Part shown: piece by piece, positions 20,900 through 30,313 of the stretch | Layout of the letters: every line of letters begins with the position of its first letter | How positions within the stretch are numbered: position 1 is the stretch's first letter | Source of the DNA: Lepidonotus clava | Lineage: Eukaryota; Annelida; Polychaeta; Phyllodocida; Polynoidae | Assembly (NCBI GenBank): GCA_936440205.1 | Contig: OW387138.1 | Location: 53,025,526 to 53,089,525 of the forward strand | Reading direction: 5' to 3' | DNA: 64,000 bases | The notes under the pieces: model-generated | The model's input: only the letters and a program-made list of their open reading frames with translations | Databases searched by the model: none | What the model was told of the DNA's origin: nothing | Translations under genes and position numbers: made by a program

Positions 20900-23298
20900 G
20901 ATCGCATAGATACGATCACCGAACTATTAATCAATTAGTTCCTCTGAACCACGATCAAATTCATTTAAAGTTAAAAGCAAAAAATATTCTTCAAATTAAG
21001 CGCATGTTAACATGTATATATTGAAATGTACTTATATATCACAATTAGTGAACGCAGAATTTTTTTGTATTCCTTTTCTGGTATATTTTTGTCAACTTAG
21101 ATAGACTTTGATGTGTTACAATACCATGTACTTATATTGATTAAATGTATAACATTCAAGTTACGCTGGTGCTTTGCCGAAAACCGGTTCAAATTGATAT
21201 TTGACCAGCATCGTTGTTAACAAATGATAGTTTTTAAAAAAAACCAGAACATTCACTGAATGGATGTGACTAGTGTTGTACCATAACTGATATGACTACA
21301 GTTTATACATGCAGTGACATAAGAATAATATAGTAATATTGGATAACAGCATTACTTAACTGTTAATTCATTTTTCTTCCACTTCACTTTTATATCTAAG
21401 CCAGCAAATTGTAAGGCTGGCGGTTCCTGGAAGATGGGCTTTGGAAGCCGAAGGACTGTGTGATGATTCTAAGTTCAATAAAAAAAAGAAAAGAATTTGA
21501 TTGGTTTTGCGTACTGTTTCATAGAGTCCAGGCTAATAAGGTGTCTCCATCGTGAACGGGACGACCTGCATGTACAATTTCCAACCCGGCTTTATGATAG
21601 TTCTTGGTCCGTATACGAATACTTTTATGGAAGTAAGATGTATGAAAAGGATTGTATGGTTTAAATTTATAAGTTAGAACATTGTTATATTGCAATTATT
21701 TTTTGGGTATTTATATATATACGTAGAGATTCAACGTTAGGCGACAGACTTATATTGCCATATTGGCCACCGGGCCCCGACCACGAAGTGTATGTAGAGG
21801 CCTTATCAGCATTATGTAATAACCCTCCACCACTGAGCCTGCTCCAACACGTTTCTTTGTCCAGCCTCCACTGGAGCGTGACTGCTGACCTTATTTTGTT
21901 GGAGAAGACTCTATTATGTTATTCTTTTCGAGGAGCTTATCCGGGCCACATATACATATACCTCATGCACAAAACAAAGTGCCCAGAAATATATGGTGCC
22001 TTTAAGACTCTTAAAAACATGTAGGAATTTTTTAACAAGTGTTGTAAAGTTTATTAGTTGGCATGGGCATTGTTTGTTTCGCATGAATGTGGAAAGAGAT
22101 TCGAAGATGGATATATAAATTCAGGAGACTATACATGTACAGTAAAACATTTCGGGTTCCGTAATTCAGTACCGATCAAATAAATATGGAAATGTTGCAA
22201 TTGTGAGTTTATTGGCGTATTTTCCTGCAAGTGCCCATGCAATAAAATACCAATTAACAGTGGTAAAACTGATCTAAGACCCCAGTTGACCCGATTTGAA
22301 AATAAGGTTATTTATTGTCTGACTGAAAAATAAATCATGCATATCTAAAGAACAATCCTGAGTTTGGTTTTACGTCGGCTGAAAACTTTTTCAGATTGTC
22401 GAAAATTTCGGTATCCTATCTCAGTAAGGTCGTGTTTTTCTTGTCTAAAAATGAGTTGTAAATGGTTTTATTTAATAAATGTCATGATTTTCCGTTGAAA
22501 AGACGTTGTCCTTCATGTGATAGCCGTTCAGACTTTGCAGTTGTTATAGGAACATGCGCCATACTCTACAGTACTATACCCCTTTCAAGTAGAAACTGGA
22601 AAAGGAGAAAGCCGATGGTGGGACTTCATATGAGGAGTCCCATTGCACAGATGGATTTCCAAAACATTTTGTTCACACTTTTTGTCAGAACTTGTAAAGG
22701 AAAGGGGGGGTTGGAAAGCAGTAAAGTGTGGAGCTTTCCATTTTTTCTTGCTAACTTTAGGGACGTCTACATGACATTTTGGAAAGGGAGGTGGACATTA
22801 TTAGAAAATAAAACTAAAATGTGGAACTTTTCCATACTTTCCTACAAATTGAGGGGGCTCTACATAACATTTTGGAAGATCATGTGCCCTTTGCTTGGAA
22901 ATAGCGACTACCTATGAGCATAAGAGGCACTGGTCCATGATCAGAGGGCAGGAGATATAGACTGCTTACCATTTAAAGTTTTATAAGAGGCACAGTGCTC
23001 CCATAAAGCTCTTTGCACACACGGAGCGTGAGTAAAGGCACACCAGTCTAACTTGCGCTAACCACTGCGCACAGGAGGAGAAGTTACATAAATGCCCAAA
23101 AAACATAGCTGAGTTTGGCTAAAACTTTGCATGTGTTGAGAGAAGGGAGCATTGTGCTTTATTGGCGTGATGGGACTGTGCATTTGGGGCGTGAATTAGG
23201 TTTATGCAATACGGGACAGGGGTACAAAAATAAGGTTATTACCAAACAGTGCGTTGGTCATACTATGACTATTTCATGATTTTGGCGAAGAAAGACTG
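20900..23298. other. TE2 right arm, no gene recognised
   Basis: AT-rich. A poly(A)-like TTCAATAAAAAA occurs near 21475 after a short coding-like stretch from about 21400. Similarity to 10512-10640 occurs at 21806-21925. The frame at 22462-22917 contains a loose internal repeat (VYMTFWKGRWTLLENK and LYITFWKIMCPLLGN) but no known domain. Confidence 0.35.
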
Positions 23299-23378
23299 GC
23301 ATGGACTGTGCCCGACTTACATAATGTGCTGTTGCGCAGCAAATATCGAAAACGACACAAGGCTCAGTTCTTCCTGTG
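23299..23378 (-). repeat. TE2 right terminal inverted repeat
   Basis: Reverse complement of the left end over 80 bases with a single difference (A to G at the ninth base). It is followed by AAA and then TE1 sequence leading to the motif copy at 23451. Confidence 0.9.
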
Positions 23379-23479
23379 AAACATACAAAAAAATGCCTAC
23401 TATTCCATTCTCAAATCATATTATAAAGTAATACAATCTTGTTTGACCTCCCTAGATACGGACACGTTACTATATATAT

Positions 23480-26400
23480 CTAAAGATGTGCTAGTCCCTG
23501 CTTGTAGGCATCATATTTCTTGTTCACTTCCTTGAGATCTTTTTCTCTCAGTCTCCATAGCTTTCCCTTCTGCTTTGGCTCCTCAATACGACATAATACA
23601 GCATCTTTTTCAACTGTGCCTATGTCTGGCCTGCCCCATTTCCAGGCCCCATGACATGGCGCCATGTAGAGAATGTGTAAGGTGTCACCTTCCACCTTAG
23701 TGATCCTCACAGGATACCAGCGTTTTCCATAAATCACAGTCACATAATCACCTTGAGTCAGGTCACCCTCAAGCACCATCCAGGGTTGAATGAGTTTTGT
23801 TATAGGCACATTATCATCTGCCTCATTGTCGACAATGACAATCTCTTTCTTCTTTTCTGTGAGCTTTGCCAGAGGCACATCATCATCTGCCTCATCGTCG
23901 ACAATGACAATCTCTTTATTCTTTTCTGTGAGCTTTGCCAGAGGCACATCATCATCTGCCTCATTGTCGACAATGACAACCTCTTTCTTCTTTTCTGTGA
24001 GCTTTGCCAGAGGCACATCATCTTCTTCATCACTGCTGATGACAGGTTCAACTTGTTTTTTTGAGGGAACCTTAACCCATCCCTTGCACTGCAGTGGAAA
24101 TGAGTTGTCTTTGTAGCAACACTCATTGAAACATGACAGGTTTCTAACAGACACCTCATTGTTACAACTCGGCACGAGAGCATGGCATGACATGAGGCCC
24201 TTGACAGGAACTGTTGGCCAGTCTTGGATTTCTTCCCTGCTCTTTTCTATTTCTGCAGTAGTTGCCTGGAATATGTGGCTCTTCACACCACTTGCTTGGA
24301 TAACTTCTGTGAATTCTTGTATGTTTCGCATGGTCTTGCCACCCTTCACCAGGTTTTCTGCTTTCTTTTTGATCCCTCCACCAACGCCATCACATGGCCC
24401 TTTGCCATGGCCGGACTCTAACCAAGTCCAGGAGCCTCTTATTCCATTGAAGAGCTTGGGGAAGAGCTTCATCATGCAGACTGCTGTACGATTTCTGTAT
24501 TGGCTGCTAGGGCTGTCACTCACAAAGTGAATGATGGTGATTTGAGGAAGGTCTTCAAGCAGCAATGCCATCATTTTCTTCACAAATGTGTATGTGGTAG
24601 GTATGGTGTGTGCACCTTCTTTGGTTACCCCTATGTAGGTTTTGGTTCTGAGCTTGCCCTCTTCCGAACAGAAGTGTACAACCATTGGGTGTATGGATAC
24701 CTGTGCTTTGTCATAGTAGACTGCAGTAATTTCATTGAAGTACTGTGAACTCCAATTTTCACTGTAGTCCATTTGACATGTGGCAGCTGTCATGGGTGTG
24801 AGTGTGCTGTTCAGGTGGTGCACTTGCTTGTACTGGGTTGAGAAGCGGTGGAAATGCTCTCTGTATGCTGGAAGACCTTGCATGAACTCTTGCACAAACT
24901 CTTCTTTTTCCTGGCATATGTCACACAGCTTAACCTTCTTGATCTTCTGGCCCTTATAATCTACCTCCTGCCTTAACCACTGCTTGTACTTCACTGTTGT
25001 CTGGCCCTCAGGGATCATGGCCAGTTTTTACAGCTTTTTCAGCATCTGTCAGAGCCACAATTCCAGGTGGGGTTTTCGGTAGGGACTTCACCACATCTGT
25101 TTTGTTGCACAGGTTTGCACACTTCTGGCACAAGCACTGCTTTCTTTGTGTGTATCTTATAAGGCGTATGTTGGCGGTGCGAGCCCTGGCAAACACTGCA
25201 AAGGACATCTTCACATCAGGGTTTTCCTTCAGGAAATTCTTGTGCAAAGCATCAAGAGTGAACATCAATGCATACTTGGTTCTACCAAACGCTTGGTCTC
25301 TCATGGAAGGGAGCTCATATGAATTGTCTGACCTCTTCATGAAATCCCTTGCTCGTTCCCTTTGAATTTTCCAGTTGCAGGCAGCCATGCTCTTCTTCTT
25401 AGCATTTGAGTTGAAGACAAGCTTCCTTGGTAGGTTGATTGTCTTGCCTATTTTTATGGCAAGCCTATTGACTGTTTTCTTGCCAGAAAACAGTTTCTTT
25501 TTCACCTCTTGTGAGGCATTCCTTACAGTATTCACTGTTGCTGTAACAGGTAGTACCACCCTAACTCTCTCAGCTGTGGGGGTCACACTCAATTGCTTAA
25601 GTAACTGTATTGCCTCTGTCTTTGGTGTAGTAGGCAGTGGAGGTGCGGTGTCCGTATCTAGGGCGACCTGTGGCACCTTAGCTGGGGCTGGTATGTTGGC
25701 GACATTTCTCTCTATATGCTGTGGTGGTTGTTCAAGTTCATCTCGCGCCGTGTCCGTATCTAGGGCGACCTGTGGTGCCTCAGGCGGGGCTGGTATGTTA
25801 ATGACGCTGCTGTTGTCCTCTATAGCCTGTGGTTCTTTTTCGACTGGATTTCTATCCGTGTCCGTATCTAGGGTGACCTGTGGTGCCTCAGGCGGGGCTG
25901 GTATGTTAACGACGCTGCTGTTGTCCTCTATAGCCTGTGGTTCATCTCGCGCCGTGTCCGTATCTAGGGCGACCTGTGGTGCTTCAGGCGGGGCTGGTTT
26001 GTTAACGACGCTGCTGTTGTCCTCTATGGCCTGTGGTTCTTTTTCAACTGGATTTCTATCCGTGTCCGTATCTAGGGCGACAGTACAAGTACTTTTCTTT
26101 TCTGTGTTCTTATCTAATACCACTACCTTTGCCTTTTTCATAACAGCTTTAGGACTTTGAAAAGCACTTTTCCTCTTCAGTGTGGGTGTTTGCTGGTCAG
26201 ATGAACATGGTGTGTGTATATCTATGCTCATATTAGATTTACTTTTATTTGCTGATTTTTTATCTGAAGTATTTTCTGGGGTGGTCTTATCTATTTCTAT
26301 ATTGACAACATTGCCCTCTTGTACTCATCCTTTGCACTTTCCTTTATAAGAGCTGTACGAAGCTGCCTTATTTCTTTTTTCTGGTCCTCAATAGTCTTAT

Positions 26401-27036
26401 CTTTTGATGACAAATCTCTGCGCATCTGGCGTGTAGCTGGCAGCTTGCTGTATGGTTTGTTGAAAGGCATTTGGACCACCAGTCTGTATTAAGAAAAAAA
26501 AAGTAATCGATAGGAATTAGATATAATGATTAGACTGAACAATTGTATAAGATATTTTTGTTTATTACTTAGCACAGACAGTAATAGAATATTAATAAAG
26601 TGATACATATCCTGAAGCGGATGCTATATTATATATTATTAACTAGTTACTCTTCTGCACAGCCTAAAAGGCCTTAGACATATTTATGGATTTTAACAAG
26701 TGAACGTTAGGTGCTTGCACCACTCGATACACAGTATTATATATTACTCTGTTGATTAAAATAAAAGCGCCCTAGATACGGACATACAAATTCGACTGCA
26801 CATAGCCTAAAAGGCCTTAGACATATTTATGGATTTTAACAAGTGAACGTTAGGTGCTTGCACCACTCGATACACAGTATTATATATTACTCTGTTGATT
26901 AAAATAAAAGCGCCCTAGATACGGACATGCAAAATATACTAGTAAGGGAAACATCTGAGATATATATTTTAAATGTACAACATATCAACTTAATACAGGT
27001 CTAGATGAGAAGCTACACTCACCCAAAATACAACAT
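23480..27036 (-). CDS. TE1 transposase, DDE/D-like, two exons, two frameshifts
   Basis: A 14-base first exon (27036-27023, MLYF plus GG, donor GTGAGT) joins in phase 2 to 26483 (acceptor TTAATACAG) and gives MLYFGLVVQMPFNKPYSKLP. A short coiled coil follows. Next come five LDTDT units of 32-36 residues (26076-25648), a basic region and a Cys cluster CLCQKCANLC (about 25110). The core (25018-23480) has MDYSENW (D84 of that frame), HFVSDSPSSQYRN (D168) and ESGHGKGPCDGVGG (E201, D210), a D-D-E/D pattern. Then come acidic 23-residue repeats (VPLAKLTEKKKE, four copies) and a C-terminal SH3/Tudor-like segment around GDYVTVIYGKRWYPV. The frame shifts near 26320 and in an A5 run near 25032-25036. Either may be real or an assembly error, so activity is doubtful. 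Superfamily unsettled. Confidence 0.78.
23800..24040. repeat. 69-bp tandem repeats in the transposase
   Basis: Three to four copies, each with CTCTTT(C/A)TTCTTTTCTGTG and GCTTTGCCAGAGGCACATC. They are in frame and encode acidic 23-residue units (VPLAKLTEK, then IVIVDNEAD). Confidence 0.85.
25640..26080. repeat. In-frame repeats of 96-108 bp carrying the TE1 motif
   Basis: Units encode VALDTDT, then a D/R-rich piece, QAIEDNSSVVN and PAPPEAPQ. Each begins with the reverse 16-base motif. Unit lengths of 32, 34 and 36 codons keep the frame. Confidence 0.85.
26661..26929. repeat. 143-bp tandem duplication in the transposase intron
   Basis: 26661-26786 and 26804-26929 are nearly identical (AGCCTAAAAGGCCTTAGAC to CCTAGATACGGACAT). 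Each ends with a motif copy preceded by AATAAAAGCGC. The same AATAAAAGCGCCCTAGATACG occurs a third time at 27057-27080, between the two TE1 genes. Confidence 0.9.
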
Positions 27037-27111
27037 GAGATACTTTCTTCTCAATTAAATAAAAGCGCCCTAGATACGGACATTTCTATTGTGCATGCAT
27101 ATAAGCATGCA

Positions 27112-28730
27112 CTAATCTGATTCTGAATCAGTGCAGATAATATGTGGTCTGAAAAAATATTCCTTTGTTTTCCTGGGACGAAGTGAATAACCTGTTCTAG
27201 ATGATGTTGAGGGCTCAGGATCAAAAGATCCAGAAAGTACAGGGGTCACAGCAGGGGTAGGAGTATTGGCAGGTATATCTTCAGAGGGGGAAGGGACATC
27301 GGGGGCAGTGGTAGGAGATGGGGCAGGTATGTCAGGAGCTGGAGAAGGGATATCAGGGGCAGGGGCAGGGCTAGGGGGAGGCATATCAGGAGCTGGAGAA
27401 GGGATATCAGGGACAGGGGCAGGGCTAGGGGGAGGCATATCAGGAGCAGAAGCATCAGGGGGATCGGCAGGAGAATTTTCTGCTATGAATCTTAAAAGCA
27501 TTTGTTGAACATCTTCTTGACATTCCCAACCACCCTGCCAAGTTGACTCCCAATCATCTGGGGATGTATCTTCTCCATTGTTTTCAGCAAGTTCTTCGTC
27601 AGCCTGTTCTTCCTGCTCTCCTTCCTGCTCGCTTACACCTTCCTGCTTCCTTTGCTGACGAGAATAAAGGCGAGCAGCACGTTCAACTGCTTGCAAACCA
27701 GTGATCTCTTGGACAGAGAGGGGCCTGATGTGAACCAAAGAATATCAAAAGAACATAACAGCAATGAAATAACAAAAGATAACATTTTCAATGAATGAAA
27801 TTAAATTGAATGTTTATAATAAAAGTTAGTTGTTCGACAAATCAATAAAAAAAAGAGACAATACAAACAATATAAGTAATAAACAAAGTTATAGGTAATA
27901 AGTGGTAAGTAATAAACAAATAATATTCACCTCGATGTAGCTTCAGCAGAAGCCTGAGCAGGTTCTGGGGATGTAGGTGTTTTTGATGACCTGGTACGTC
28001 TGCCTACTTCCCTGGGCTCTGCTTCTTCTCCTGCAATGCGACTGGACTTGCGACCACGTCCACGTCCATGCCCCCTGCCACGCTCCCTGCCACGCCCCCT
28101 TCCACGCCCGGCATCTTCAACAGGAACACCTGCCGCGGCAGCTGCAGCTGCTTCAGCTTCTTGTTGGGCTTTGAAATAAATGTATAAAAAGATGTAACTT
28201 TTTTTCCAGGAGAGAGGTAATGTGTGATGGGAAATACAAGTCTCAGTATCTATATTTACATTTGTGGTGCACATCATGTCCGTATCTAGGTTGGGTACAT
28301 AATAATGTCTTACCTTTGATCTTGTCACGGGGTTTCTGACTGTTGATCTTCTTTCTGGCTCTCTGGTTTTCCCACCAACTTTTCTTCTTTTTGGGAGGAT
28401 TTGCTGCTGCTTTGGCCCTGTTGTCCTGAAAGCAGTATTAAAAAAATATGCTAAATACATGGTAAAAGCAATTTTTGCTTACTTCCTCTAGGTTATTTAT
28501 TTAGATAATTTTTCTGCATAATTGGGATAGTAATATGATTTACTTACTTTTGATCTTTGAGCCCTAGTTTTGCGGAAGTTGTCATCAGTATTCATCCTTT
28601 CATGATACCTCTTGTTCTCATATTCTGTCCATTCTATAGGGTCACCATGAGCTCCTCCAGTCCCACCACGTACTCCCAGACGTCTTTCTGCTTCCCCCTC
28701 ACTGCTACTGTCACTTGAGGAGTCTGCCAT
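27112..28730 (-). CDS. TE1 accessory protein, four exons, 381 aa
   Basis: Exons on the minus strand: 28730-28548, 28425-28314, 28168-27931 and 27724-27112. Donors are GTAAGT, GTAAGA and GTGAAT; acceptors are TTTCAG, TCAAAG and CATCAG. Phases 0, 1 and 2 all fit, giving one open frame. It starts MADSSSDSSSEGEAERR. Parts in order: an acidic/Ser start; a strongly basic region (exon 2, KKKKSWWENQRARKK); an Ala run; a GRGRGR-rich stretch like AT-hooks or RGG boxes; an acidic Glu-rich region; Pro-rich repeats (PDIPSPAPD); and an end RPHIICTDSESD. A DNA- or RNA-binding partner of the transposase is inference. Its stop lies about 75 bases before the transposase ATG on the same strand, with one motif copy between them. 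Family not recognised. Confidence 0.68.
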
Positions 28731-30283
28731 ACCTATAACATGGAAAAGAAATGATAGGAATTATGGTTATATTGATATAAATGGAAGAGTGCATGTCCGT
28801 ATATAGGTGCGTGTCCGTATCTAGGGAGGTGGAATACAACATTACTATGAAAATTGCATTTGCTTTATTACTTAAAGAAGTTCGAGAAAAGTATTGTATA
28901 TTTCGCTATTGAGGATACCAGTATAAATTATATATTAACGTTGTGTCTTATTTTTTTATTACGGTGATACAGGAAAGTGAAAATAGGTAAATTTATGATA
29001 TTTTTTCATATTTTTAAGTAAAAAAGTCTGATTTATGAGATATAACACACACATTTCGTACGGGATTATAGTTTAGGTGTTTATAAATGAAATAGAAAAG
29101 AATTGGAAGGGAAAAAGCACATGAGATTCTGAAGAGAACTCTAAATGACGGACCGTGTATACCCCGATTGTCGGACCGTGTCCGTATCTAGGGTTGTGTC
29201 CATATCTAGGTAGGACGTAAGAATGGTAATAGAGAATTTGAATGCAAAAACAGTAGTATGGTTGAAATTGTTTTTCGAAGCTGATACAGTTATCGTAAGA
29301 AAAAAAATTTTTGTTTTCACTATATGTCATATCTTGGTATATAGTTCTATCATATGCAATATGACTCTGTGGGTTATTTACCCCACATACATCATAATAG
29401 AACGAAAAAGAAGGAAAAACATCTAACCTTGTGAGCGTTTCGACCGTCCATACATCAACAGAGACGCCGCCTTCCGGTTCCGTTAGGAAATGCATATATG
29501 AAAGTAGAGAGGTCGCCACCGTCACTGCGTGTTCCCGCCAGGTTTTTCTACCTAGATACGGACACGCCCTAGATATGGACACAGCTATTTTAATCAATGG
29601 CGGGTACATATATATCTGTTGCTGAATAATCTGATTTATATTGCATTTTGAAGAGGTACCGTACCTAGTTATATATTCAAAATATCTTTCACTAATCTCC
29701 AGTATTATATTTGCAATATAGAAAAAACCTTACCTAGATACGGACACGCAAAATCTTCCCCACGCCGGATTTCAGCATTATGAATGAATCTGTACTATTC
29801 AATATAAACAATATATGAAAATATCAACCACTACGTTGTACGCCTCATAGAAGATTTTAAAATGACAGAAGGACTTAACTTAAAAGCACTTATTAAATTC
29901 CACACGTTGGTTTCAATAGCTACCTAGATACGGACACGCGTAAGCTTCCCCATGGTTACTTCTGGTCCGCAAAATATATATAATATACTCAGCCATACCT
30001 TAGATAAAAAAAAACAATCTAGATATGAGTTAGAAGATATTTGGAAAGTTTCATAAAAATATATCTGGGGGATTTTTTTTTTTGCACTTTATATTATAAG
30101 AAGTCTCTTGTTTTTGTTGAAAAATGTGCAAAATTAGCTGTTTTTAAGTTGTAGCCAAAAATATATTGCCCATAGTATATGAAAACATGGGTGCCCATAG
30201 AAGCATACAGTACCCTGAACTGTCAAAAAAAATTAAAGGTTAGCACAAAAATTAATTCAGGAGATCAAAAAAACTGAAATCCA
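28731..30283. other. TE1 right arm, upstream of the accessory gene
   Basis: Non-coding and AT-rich with eight motif copies (28792 to 29923), three of them in close pairs. It probably contains the promoter of the accessory gene. The minus frame 29073-29609 has no known domain and runs through motif copies. Confidence 0.6.
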
Positions 30284-30313
30284 TGAATTGGCCCATTTAT
30301 ATGAGAATCGACC
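30284..30313 (-). repeat. TE1 right terminal inverted repeat
   Basis: On the minus strand it reads GGTCGATTCTCAT then, after five bases, GGGCCAATTCA. It is followed on the plus strand by ATAT and then the resumed LINE frame. Confidence 0.9.

Larger units (their letters stand above)
3448..23378. mobile_element. TE2: 19.9-kb element with 80-bp TIRs inserted in TE1
   Basis: The left end 3448-3527 and the reverse complement of 23299-23378 match over 80 bases with one difference, starting CACAGGAA. AAA lies outside both ends (3445-3447 and 23379-23381). A CAC start with a 3-bp duplication is what the CACTA/EnSpm group shows, but AAA is low in information and no transposase of that group was recognised. 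The interior holds a Cys-rich repeat protein, a spliced MADF-BESS gene, an unidentified ORF, a partial Pro-rich gene, a hAT-like insert and repeat fields. A second copy starts at 61503 and also follows AAA. It lacks visible Polinton hallmarks (no polymerase B, integrase, ATPase or capsid). Confidence 0.8.
2163..29938. repeat. Dispersed 16-base TE1 motif CCTAGATACGGACACG (about 24 copies)
   Basis: Starts of copies on the plus strand: 2524, 2926, 2947, 3320, 3395, 23451, 26771, 26914, 27069, 29551, 29568, 29733, 29923. Starts of reverse copies: 2163, 25648, 25749, 25857, 25953, 26061, 28275, 28792, 28810, 29177, 29195. Most keep CTAGATACGGACA exactly; a few differ by one to three bases. All lie in TE1 sequence and none was seen within TE2. 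Such arrays in the ends of other transposons are transposase-binding sites (for example the subterminal repeats of En/Spm); that role here is inference. Confidence 0.88.
1965..30313 (-). mobile_element. TE1: large DNA transposon with 30-bp TIRs, carrying TE2
   Basis: The left end reads GGTCGATTCTCAT then GGGCCAATTCA; the right end (30313 going down) gives the same 30 bases with two mismatches. ATAT lies just outside both ends (1961-1964 and 30314-30317), a 4-bp target duplication. TE1 sits inside a LINE and contains TE2 (3448-23378). Without TE2 and one AAA it would be about 8.4 kb: a 1.5-kb non-coding left arm, two minus-strand genes, and a 1.6-kb right arm. A 16-base motif recurs in both arms, in introns and in the transposase coding sequence. 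The transposase carries a DDE/D-like core. The superfamily is not certain: a 4-bp duplication and a possible D-D-D triad would suit a Sola-like element, but this is inference. Confidence 0.88.

Noticed and set aside
22462-22917. 151-codon frame as a TE2 gene
   Set aside because: A loose internal repeat is visible, but there is no domain, poly(A) signal or second copy to compare.
3448-23378. TE2 as a Polinton/Maverick
   Set aside because: Size and inverted ends fit, but the ends start CAC rather than AG, the flank repeat is 3 bp rather than 6, and no polymerase B, integrase, ATPase or capsid was seen.
25375-26160. 261-codon plus-strand frame opposite the transposase
   Set aside because: Antisense shadow of the in-frame repeats of the minus-strand gene.
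29073-29609. 178-codon minus frame in the TE1 right arm
   Set aside because: Runs through several motif copies in an AT-rich non-coding arm and has no recognisable domain.
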